Shown piece by piece: positions 37,790 to 48,000 of a stretch of 64,000 bases of DNA (positions are counted from its first letter, which is position 1; every line of letters begins with the position of its first letter). The position numbers and the translations under genes are program-made. This stretch comes from Cristatella mucedo (lineage: Eukaryota; Bryozoa; Phylactolaemata; Cristatellidae): positions 311,001 through 375,000 of the forward strand of contig WPIO01000114.1 in the NCBI GenBank assembly GCA_009760855.2, given 5' to 3'. The notes beneath the pieces are model-generated. The model was not told the origin of the DNA and did no database searches. It was given only the letters and a program-made list of their open reading frames with translations.

Positions 37790-38940
37790 AGTAAAGAAAA
37801 CGGCGGTACGGGGCCACCATCAAAATTGTATGCAACTGTTCTTGGGCTTTTTTACACTATGGCATCAAATGGTCCGAGCCGGCCAGCTTCCCTAAATATT
37901 CCAACTGCAAAACAGCTGCCGTTTCCGCAACAAGCTTTGATTTCGCTTAACAGAAAACGGCGTTCCGGGTTTACCCACAAAATTGTGTGCAATTCCCCAT
38001 GCGCGCTTTTATTTTATTGTCTCGAATGGGCCGGACCAGCCAGCCTCCCTAAATATTCAAACTGCGATAAGCTTCCATATTTATCGAAAAAAGTGTTTCG
38101 GTCGGGTTTACCAACCTAATTTTATGACATTGGGCCGGCTTGCTCTAACGTTATGTCCTCCAATGGTCCGAGTCATCAGATGCTATGGCAGCATACCGCG
38201 TCAGCGAAATCGCATACAACTTGGTGGCTAAATCCGGAGAACTATTTTCCATACTAAAAAATCGAAACTGCAGTTTCGCGATGCCTATAGACAGAATAGT
38301 AGCTGCATTGCAGTTAAAAAATACAGAACCGGCTGGGCCATTGTAGGCCATTGCATAATAGTAATACTAATAACAAAAATAATAATAGTAATTTGGTATA
38401 GTGCCCTCAGAGAACTCAATGTCTTTCTAGGCACTTTACATTTGGCATATGAACGGGCATGGGCTATAGCATGAACTTTGGTGACCCGGAACACAACGTT
38501 TGCATTAACCTCTAATCAAAACCACAGCTGTTCGACGGTTATTGTAGAAATAGTAGCCGAATCACAGTTCAATTATGTAGGAGGCTGGCTGGTCCGGGCC
38601 ATTGGAAGTCATAGCATGAGAATGCCCATGTGGTATGCCAATAAATTTGATTGATTAACCCGGAACACTTCGCACTATATAGCGGAATTAAAACTGAATT
38701 TTCGAAAGGCCTATTGTGGTAATGGCAGCTGTATCGCAGTTCAAAATTCCACGGCGGCCCGGGCCATTGGGGACCATTTTGTTAGATCGTCGATGCGCAA
38801 TTGCACGAAATTTTGAGAGCGAACCTGTGCCGCCGTTTTCTATATCGTGGAATCAAACACGAATTGCACGATGCCTAATGTGGAAATGGCAGCTGTATTG
38901 CAGATAGGCTATATGGAACATAAAGGGTCGAACTCCTAAA
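37790..38940. repeat. Array of diverged repeats with inverted second half
   Basis: Units share AAAACGGCGG, CAAAATTGT.TGCAA, CAATGGTCCG and CCCTAAATATTC elements. From 37,790 to about 38,185 they run in one direction; from about 38,200 to 38,940 they appear as reverse complements (CCGCCGTTTT, TGCAATTCGTG-like, CGGGCCATTGG). Unit length is roughly 150-190 bp. A LINE-A tail is inserted at 38,355. Confidence 0.7.
38355..38450 (-). mobile_element. LINE-A 3' tail fragment
   Basis: AATAATAGTAATTTGGTATA followed by GTGCCCTCAGAGAACTCAAT; a tail of under 100 bp. Confidence 0.65.
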
Positions 38941-38944
38941 ATAT

Positions 38945-39560
38945 CCGAATCCATAAAACTCTGCGTAGGAGTAGCTTTAGACGAAACGATTTCCGGGAGT
39001 AGCCATATGCATAGTTAACAGTTAGGATATTCTTCAGGACAACAGCCGTGACCCATGCGACAGACGCTACCTTACTAGCACCCGCCTACACTAGGCATGA
39101 AGGGCCTTTCTTTTTAGCGTCGCAATGCTCAGCCAAGCTAAGCATTAAAATTCGTAGAGTCTTAGTGCCGAGGATAGAGTTGCCGGACAGCACCTCGTGC
39201 CGCGATCGGTCAACCGACCGAACGTAGACCGTCGGTCCTGCTATGACCGCCAAGCAGCGGCGAGAGGAATTCTCTTCTCGGTGCAAGCGAGCAGCCGCCG
39301 CCCCGCAGTCAGCGCTATAAGCGCCGGCCTCTGGCCGCAGTGAGGCGGCGGCGGCGGCAGGATGGCACGAGCTGACGACGTAAAGTACACCTTCTGATAA
39401 CTCGACTTGTCGCTTGCTCTCGCACGCTGGCCACTTTGGAATCGCGGAAAACGAGTGCGTGCGATGAGCTCATTCAAACCTTCAACCGCCGCAGTGGCGA
39501 CCGCACAACCAGGATCCCCATATTGGCGAGTCACTCGGCATTATATTGTAAATAAACAAA
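38945..39560. other. GC-rich spacer, no recognised gene
   Basis: 39,240-39,534 is open on the minus strand (97 codons, Ala/Arg-rich, with a Pro run), but no family is recognised and the composition is that expected of GC-rich non-coding DNA. Confidence 0.5.
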
Positions 39561-39564
39561 CACA

Positions 39565-39735
39565 TACTAGCTGATTAAACAGCCTCTTTTTGTATAGCGA
39601 CAGAAGAGCCTTTACGGCTATCACCACCGCTTGCAGTGGCAATGCAGGATCTCCCAGCGTAGGAATCGAACCCGCGACCTCGGGATAGAAGTCGTTAAAG
39701 CAAACGCCTTACCTAGTGTGCTTCCGTAGGCGCAT
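39565..39735 (-). mobile_element. SINE-1 (tRNA-derived)
   Basis: Reverse copy: AGCTGATTAAACAGCCTCTT, then GGAATCGAACCCGCGACCTC. Confidence 0.85.
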
Positions 39736-39739
39736 GCGG

Positions 39740-40400
39740 TCAATCACTCTTCGGTGTTTGGGTCGTTCAGAGGTTGAACGACCGTTAGCGACATATTTAA
39801 TGCCCTCAGAAGCGATCAAGAAAATGAGCAATCGTCACAGATTATAAGGTCAAACACGCGCTGAGGGTGCAAACGCTGGAACCGCCATCCTCCGCTGAGC
39901 GCGTCCGCCAGGGGGGGAGGGTGGGGTTCAGGTCGAGGTCTTATTAGGAGCACAGCGCATCCATTAATCTGTTTTATTAATCCGGTCCGCAAGGCGCCGA
40001 TCTATCGCTTGGGTCAGGTATGTACTGAGTGGCTGTGCCGCGTCAATTTACCAAGTGCCTGCCCAGCTGTAGCGGTATGGTTTTAGTAAACCTTCGCCCC
40101 ATACACCAGCAGCTTTGTTTTGGGTGATAAGCCCATGGCGAATTGCAGTATAATGCTGGTACTGCCTGCGTACTTTCTCGTGAGAGCTTATGCCCATGCT
40201 TAGAGACGAGCTCCAGTCGCCCAGATCCGTGCAGTTCATTACTGTGTACCTTTCTCCGGCGGGCAGATTTTTCTATGCGTTCCTGAGAGAGCGATCCTGC
40301 TTAACTTGGCGTTCCGACGAGCTGGTTCTTCTCTGCTTACTGTGAACCGTGGCGCTCGAGCAACGGCTCGAGCTGGCGCTAGCGCTTAGAAGCTAAATAA
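39740..40400. other. Spacer with no recognised gene
   Basis: Between two reverse SINE-1 copies; short frames only. Confidence 0.55.
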
Positions 40401-40404
40401 AAAA

Positions 40405-40590
40405 TAAATAAATCCTAGCTTATTAAATAGCCTCTTTTTGTATAGCGACAGAAGAGCCTTTTACGGCTATCATCACCGCTTGCAGTGGCGATAAAGGATC
40501 GCCCACCGCAGGAATCGAACCCGCGACCTCGGCACCGAGGTCGTGAAAGCAACCGCCGTACCTAGTGGGGGCCATCACGGCTCGCTCCCT
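40405..40590 (-). mobile_element. SINE-1 (tRNA-derived)
   Basis: Reverse copy with AATAAATAAAT tail, GGAATCGAACCCGCGACCTC and CACTAGG-type A box. Confidence 0.87.
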
Positions 40591-40842
40591 TGCTGCCGCC
40601 TGCTGCACAGCACGCTGCGGCTCTCTGCGCGCTAAAGGGAGGGAGGGAGGCACGGGGCGGGGCTTGAGTCGCAATGTGATCTGTTGGGCGTCTGGGAGAG
40701 TTAGATGCTAGCTCGAACGAGCGAAGCTCGAACCTATGCTGTTTAGCATTTGTCGGCGATTTGAGGTTAGCTCCCGGGTAGGTGGTGGATGTTGAATTGA
40801 TTCGACGCTTCACGAGCCTTTGACCAGGGAATAATTGTAATA

Positions 40843-41330
40843 CTATAATAATACATTTGTATAGCGCCGTCAGAGTATCGAATCTCCCTCTAGGCACTTT
40901 ACAGATGCTGCATGTAAAGCAATATTATATCCTCCAATATATAAATAATATAATATAATAATATAACAATAATATAAGCCAAATATTTTGTGGTAATACC
41001 CGCAAGCAGCAGGCATAGTGTAAGCGGGTACATGCACACGAAGGACGAATCATGAAGACCCACCAATTGCTGCAATAAACAGGTGCGCTTTAAGATTCTT
41101 GTTAAATGTCATGTCAAAAGATGTTGTGACGTGCGTCGGGAGTGAGTTCTAGGCTTTGGGAGCATACGAACTAAAGGCCAGGTCTCCAACGGTTTTGAGG
41201 CCCCTACGAGGCATGGCTAAACGATTCCAGTCAGAACAGTGGGTTGTACGATTCTTTGCCTGGTGGGGGAGTAGTTCTCATAGGTAGGCTGGAGCCAGAG
41301 GATTAAGGGAACTAAAATTAAGTGACGTGT
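40843..41330 (-). mobile_element. LINE-A related fragment
   Basis: TTTGTATAGCGCCGTCAGAG tail, an AT-rich insertion, then the LINE-A RT-tail equivalent (GTGACGTGCGTCGGGAGTGA, GCTTTGGGAGCATACGAACT). Diverged subfamily. Confidence 0.7.
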
Positions 41331-41334
41331 GGCA

Positions 41335-41490
41335 AAATTCTCCGCTGTTGGATAAGGTGCTGGCAGTTGACGATTCAAATTGTGCATGTAAGTCCTGCAT
41401 CGGGTAGTCCTTTATTGTTCACTGACAGCTAGTTTTATATAGATTTTATAGCTGCCAAGGCTGTTCTGTCGCGATATGAACGAGACACGC
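41335..41490 (+). mobile_element. SINE-1b, diverged
   Basis: GTTGGATAAGGTGCTGGCAG, GATTCAAATTG (decayed B box), then TAGTCCTTTATTG and GGCTGTTCTGTCGCGATATG. Confidence 0.55.
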
Positions 41491-41627
41491 AACAAACACG
41501 AGCACACGTGCGTGCGCGCACACACGCGCGCACACACACACACACTCGCGTGCACACGCACATAAGAGCACTCACACATAAGCGCACTCACGTGCACACA
41601 TACACCTTCACATACACTTATGCACGT

Positions 41628-41629
<2 letters not shown>

Positions 41630-41701
<72 letters not shown>
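41630..41701. repeat. (CA)n microsatellite near MRPL9
   Basis: 72 bp, preceded by 120 bp of degenerate CA, about 210 bp upstream of the MRPL9 start codon. Confidence 0.97.
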
Positions 41702-41704
<3 letters not shown>

Positions 41705-41913
41705 TGCACTCACGTGCACACACACACACTCCCATTAAATGGATCGAGGTGCGCGTGGTTGAATTCCTATATATGTGTTGGTATTAAAGCTTACAAATTA
41801 CCTTACTGTGTGCAGTCCAATTTTCCGTGATCTAATATGTTGTGTAACACTGTAGTGTCGGTTTTTTATTCTAATTTAGCATTACTTTATTTCAGGAAGC
41901 ACTGTGCCTGGCG

Positions 41914-42009
41914 ATGCTAGCACTGAGAAACTGCTGTGCACGTGCCTTTAAGGAAGTGGTAAGACTCACCCAGCCAGACCCTGCCGGCATCTGTCTGCAA
42001 CAGAGCAGG
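41914..42009 (+). CDS. MRPL9: MRPL9 exon 1 (targeting peptide)
   Basis: ATG at 41914, 32 codons, donor GTAAGT at 42010, phase 0. Rich in Arg/Leu/Ala with Cys-Cys; typical mitochondrial presequence composition. The preceding TTATTTCAG may be the acceptor of a 5' UTR intron. Confidence 0.85.
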
Positions 42010-45000
42010 GTAAGTGGTTTTCTTTTTTGCCCCTAGCGATTGTACCCACGCTAGTGTCTATGAAGGCCCACCATGGGATTCGCGGTGCTTGAGAAGCCAG
42101 ACCCGATGAAATTAAGGGACTCGATGTGTGTAATGTCGTTTTATGGCATGTGGTTTTGTTTTGACTTTAATGGGACTCGGCGATAGTAAGGTAAATATTC
42201 CCCCTGTCTGTGATCAAGACGCTTCCAAAGAGCAAAGCCAGCTGTCCTGTCGCAGATGATGCAGCTAATGCATATATGATAAAAGATGTTAAAGCCGAGA
42301 TAATAGCTTCTGTGTGCAGCAGCTTGGAAGTTAGGTGTGAGCGGTGTACCTAAGGTGAAGCAACAGGTGAGTTTGTTGTACCTGACTGTATCGCTTTGTG
42401 AAAGGCTGGCAAACTTATGGAAAATGAGCTGCCGATATATGATGCCGATGTATGGTGCCGAGTATTGGCTGCCGATTGCAAGCCATGTCGATCGGTTTTG
42501 TAAAACAGTCGCAATTTTAAATCGCTCTTGCACACAATTGACAATTTACATGGACCCAGCAAATGTAGTGAGGAGCAGGTTCGTTTTTAGCTTCTGTTTA
42601 AATATCGTCCTGTCAGTGTCACTTGTGTCCCATGAGTGAGTTTCCTACTTTAGGAACATACGAACTAAACCCATGGTCTCCAAATGATTTGAGCTTCGTT
42701 TGAGGTGCAGCCAAACGACTTGAATTGGAAAGTAGGTGGTTCGATGTCTACCCTGGTGGGAGAGTAGTACTGATAAGTAGGCTGGAGCAAGCAAATGAAG
42801 GGACCTACGATTGAGTGACAAACCTCAAATACGTCATGCTGCTTGATGGCAAGTCAGTGCAGGTTGGTAATGCCATGTAATGTATCTCTGTCTGATCTCC
42901 ACAAAGCCACAAAGACTATGGGGGTGTTACGGAGGGAGTTTTATAAAATGCACTCGCAGCCTTAGAGGCTTTCGGTACGCATTCGGTAGCCAACAGACTT
43001 CACGCAACAAAGAGAAAGAGGGAAGCATGGCAGAGAGGAGAGCAGTTGAGGTAATTAGTAGCATGAAAGTAGCAGCTCAGGACGGCTGGCAAGAATGTGC
43101 AATATTCTGCAGCAGGAGAGTGTTTGTCGTTGCATACGAATTGTGCAAGTGAGTTCCACAGTATAGTATCTGCAGAGAAAAAGTTTCTGTTGCCAAGTAT
43201 CTTTAAGCAGAGGAGTGGGGCAGTTAATTTATTGTCCACACAGGATATGAGGGCACGAGGAGGCTGAAACTGGTGCAGCAGTTCAGCTAGGTATGGAGGA
43301 GCCAAGCCATGGCAGGCCTTTTGGTTCAGCATAAGAATTTGGCTCTGTATCTATTGATCAGCCGGCAGCCACTGTAGCTCTTTTAGCAAAAGGAGACACA
43401 TTATCAAACCTCTGGGATTTGCAAACCAGCCCTTCAGCTGTATTCATGCCAGCTGCAAGTGGCCTAGTGGTTTTTTCGGTAGCCCTACCAAAAGGGATTA
43501 CAATAATCTAGCCGAGAGAGAACTAAGGAGCTAGTTAAATTTTTTGCAAGCCACCGTGGAAGACAGTTCCACATTTTGGACAATGGATCGGATGTGATGA
43601 CTAGCTGTGAAAGCAGTCTTCTTAACGAAGCTTTCAAATTTTAGGCAGCTGTCAAAGGTGCCCCTAAATTCCGAGCACGTGATGATGGTCACACAACAGC
43701 ATCACCTATTAGAAGAGCAAAGCCTTCTAGTCCAGGCACACGCTTAGGATGAGAAGTGATGCAATATGGCAACAGAGATGCTCATGACAGACAAAACTAG
43801 CTTAAGAGTTTTACACCAACTGTAAGCGCTTGAGTGTACAGGCCAGTCGACCTGAAAGTAGTGAGTTACAGAAGTCGAGACGGGATGTCATAAATGCTTG
43901 AACCAACTTGAATGCCGAATTCCTGTCTAAGCAGGCCTGCATTTTTGCAATGTTATGTAGCTAAAGTCGGCAGACTTGACTGTGGGCTGATATGGTTGTC
44001 TAGTGAAAGGTCACTTAGGAACAGGATATCCAAATTTTGTGCATGTGTTACAGAAGACATGCTGGCAGAGCCCAACTTGAGGGTTTGGTTTTCCAATTTC
44101 TGAGTCGTACTAGGTTTGCACATAAGTAGTAAGTCTGTTTTCTCTCCATTCAATTTGAGAAAGTGTGTGACCGTCCAAGTGCAATTTTCAGCAATGCATG
44201 CAACAAGGGAGTCGAAAGAATTCGACGTGCTGAAAGGCTTCGTTCCCCAATCCAGCTTGAACTTAGTAGCAGTGTGTACTTTTGTTCAGCTTGCGGTGCA
44301 TCAGCTTTAGAAGAAGAGTATCTAAATGTTTCCATGTTATATCGTTTGGCCAAATCGCGTCTTGTAGCATCTTGAAGCCGCTGTGCTGTAAAGTTAAAGG
44401 TGAAGGTTAGCTGATTTAAGAGTCTCATGTACATAGTAGCAGAAGAGCTTTAACAGCTTGTACCATGTATGGCTTGCAATGGGCAATAAAGGATTGCCTT
44501 CGCCAGGACTTAATAATCCACTACCCGGTTCGTGAAATACCAGTGCCTTACTTCTTGGCTAAGATCCTGGGGCAAAAAGTACAAGTAAGGTGATTCAATA
44601 GCCTCATGTATGTAGCCGACATTAGAGCATTAATGGCTCTAAACAATGCTTGTAGTGGGCAATAGAGGATCGCGTGCTGCAGGACTCGAAACCACGACCT
44701 AGGTCATGAAGAGCTAACACACTTACTCATAGGTCAAGACCCAGGGGTATGCTAGAAGTAAGGGGTGTGTGCCACTGTAGTTTTGCCATATGCACTTTCT
44801 AAGTAGTCCTGTGGGTGGAAAAACAAATGATAGCTGCTGCATCGCCATTATCTGATTGCTTGCAGGCTACACACATCTTCAAGCGGAAGGACGAACCAAA
44901 GCTTGTGCCAAAATGGAGAGATCCACGGAAAGCCAGATTGAAGGCGAAGCACTTCGTCTATGAAGTGACTGATACCAGCCTGAAACCGGTGCCTAATATA

Positions 45001-48000
45001 AAATGCATACTGACCCAGTATGTGGAAGGTAGGCCCGGCTTAGTTTAGCTCATATGTCTGCCGTGTTGTGCTAATCGGTTCTTCAATTACCAAGCGTTGC
45101 TTAATTAGACTGCTCTTTGCTGCCTGTAAGGTGACGTTAAAAAGTGTACCGCCTTGCTTGTTGCACATGTGCTGCTGTAGCGTTCATGCTGAGTTAGAGC
45201 TCTGATGTCAGCTCGTTATTTAGGGTTAATATCATCTGCTGCAATTGTCGTTCTGATATCTGTCGTGTGCATACAGATCATTCTGTGTACAAATCGACAA
45301 ATAAATATTCTCCGATAAATGTATTCATTAAACTCATTGTGCTCTCCATGTTGTATGCCTGTGATGCCGTGGCTTGCCATGTGGACGGGGTCAAGGTAGG
45401 ATCAAATGAGGCATTTGATTGCAGCTGCTTAGATATTCACGTGAGAGACTGTCGATCTTTGAATCCTTGTGAAAAGTCTAGTCAAATTCCCTCATAGGAA
45501 AGGGTAGGCTCGTTAGTCATCGGGTGATTGCATGAAGCACCGGCCTCGGACAATTGCTTTTGCTGCGCTGCTCGCGGTCTATTCTGCTTCTGTGTGGTCT
45601 CGTTTTTGCACAATATAAGTGACAGCAATCGTCTGGGGTAGCCGGTACTATCAGACTGCCTGTCCTGGTCCAGCGTAGAGTAAAGGAGTCAATTGGGCCA
45701 AGATCGGCTTCTAGCTTTGTTCTGCCACCGAAGGCTGAACGGCCAGCTGAAGCCTCCCACTGGACCTTCTACAGGGAGTTTCTGTATGCCTTTTTTCCAA
45801 TTTTTGGTGATGACTGTAGCCGTCTGAGTAGTTTCCTTAGGACTTAGCCATAAGCAGTAAGATTAGCTGATTTTACAGCCTCATTTGTATAGCAGCAGAA
45901 GAGCCTTAACGGTGTCAGAACCACTTGCAGTTGGCAACAAAAAATCGCCCACTACTGGACTTGAACTCACGATCTGGGTCGTAAGGAGCTCGGACTTCAC
46001 GGTCGTAGATTCAAAGTATCTGCTGCTAATAGAGTGAAAACTGCTAGCAGAGTGAAAGCTGCTAAGCCTCCTGTGGGTACAAGTGTTTAGGTTGCTGTTG
46101 ATCGTATGTCAAGGGAGTATATGTTTCTGCTAGTTTTAATGCAGTAGCGTTGAGCTGTTTCCTTGTTAGCCCACGGATTGCCGATATCCCATTAGACATG
46201 CCACTGCCAGTTTGACCGCGCTGATACGTTTGCATTTTGCAAACATCATCTAGACCTTGGCTTTGCTATGCTTGGTCAGAGACTCGAGCCTACCTACGTA
46301 ATGGTGAAACTTATTATCTTTTGCTTTGCTTCTTATTTTGCTGCTCTGTCGTGTTTCCGTGTGCTCGATCTGCACTCGACGATGCTGTGCATAATTTCGG
46401 CTACCATAATTAGTTCACTTCTCTTTATTGCTCGTGCAAAACGGTCTTGATTGGTCGTTGGCTTCATAGCTATGTCAATGGTGTTCACTGTTGTCCAGGT
46501 ATCGGCTCTCGTGGTGACGTTGTCGAGGTCAAGAGGTCGCTATTCAGAGGCGTCTTGTGTCCAGCCGGAAGTGCTGTGTATGCTTCACCCGAAAACCTGG
46601 AGCAGTTCGAAAAAGAGAGGCAGGTGAGCCTTCCTTTCCCATTGCGGAGGTATGGGATTTTGCTCACTGCTGGTAATGCTACTTATTTCGTAAGGAAACT
46701 TTCCCTTGCGATTGATAGCTTATCGATGCTTCAAAGCTGGACCATCGGTGGCTGCCTCCACCCTGTGTGCTGCATCACTGTAGAAGCAAGATAGGGCTAT
46801 ATTCTCAATTTTAGCATAAGATTTTCACGTTGCAGGCTTCCGGAGCTAAGCAGGGGCCCAAACGGACTAAATATTCAGTAAATGTAAGGCATGTTGCTGC
46901 AACATTGGCTTGTGTGACGACCGTCCGAAGCAGAGGCTGCTTTACGTGTGACTGTAAATTTTTCTCTTGCAGACCTTGCAGCAACTGAGCGGCTTCACTC
47001 TATTGGTTCCTATGAATGCTCGTAATCCGTGGACATTGGACAAGTCGCATGCTAGGATAGCATTCCGCAAAATGGTACGTTCACTCGGCTTCAGTAGAAC
47101 ACACGTGCTATGCTGAACTCACTCCAGCTAGTTGATTACGGACAATGCAGCAGTATTCTTATAATCAGCAGCCGATGCCGGTGGCAGCAGCAGCAGCAGC
47201 TCGGTGGCTGCCAGATCACTTGTCATCGTGCATTTGTGATGATGTCTCTGTATTTCACTAACTTGTGACAAGACGGGGAAGTTACAAAAGCAGCAAAGCC
47301 TCTGCGTGCAAACGTAGCACGAGTTCAGTTTTTGAGCTGGTGCCTCACTTGTTCAAGCTAACCTCTGCTGTGGTCCAGATTTCCTCCTTACTACTCTCTG
47401 AAAGCCCGCCAGCCCGAGCGATAGGGATTTTGCCTGCCAAAACACGGTAAGCGTTCCAGTAACTGGCATGCATTACTCTCACGGGCAGAGACAGCTGTGC
47501 TAGTGTGTGCGATAGGTTCTGATGTGGCAGGCATATTAGTGTAGTCGGCTTATTCTTAACGTGTGAGGCCACAGCTACACGAAGAGTTCGTGACGGTTTC
47601 AGTTGTGTGCTTCTCTGTGGCTATTGCAGGCTATACAATGATGTGTTACAGATACCTTATTGTGTACATATAGAGGGATAAGCTTTTTTTTTATAATGAT
47701 GACGATTTGGCTGTTCTCGAGCAGTTGTCTTTGCTATCCAGCTATGTAATGCACACTGTGTGTAATGCTGAGTCATTCCTCTTCGTGCTGTTGCTGAAGC
47801 TATGACTCAGTTACCTTTGTTCAAACGATTGGTGTTGGCATACTGTGTAGTTAGAGTAAGTGGCACAACAATCTCCTTTGGTGGCTGCAGATTCTCCAGT
47901 TGTTTCTAAGGAAGTAAGTTTAAATTGGCACTGCCACGTTCGTCTACCCCACCGAGCTGCTGCTGTATTTGCTCATACACGGTGATCGAAATGCCCAATG

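Noticed and set aside
39241-39534. 97-codon Ala/Arg/Pro-rich minus-strand frame
   Set aside because: GC-driven open frame without family resemblance or splice signals supporting a gene.
47379-47446. Exon-like segment in MRPL9 intron 5 with GTCCAG acceptor and GTAAGC donor, open frame ISSLLLSESPPARAIGILPA
   Set aside because: It is 68 nt, so including it would put exon 6 out of frame (TGA within five codons). Joining exon 5 directly to exon 6 keeps phase and matches the human ARHFFKNLGVVV sequence without a gap.
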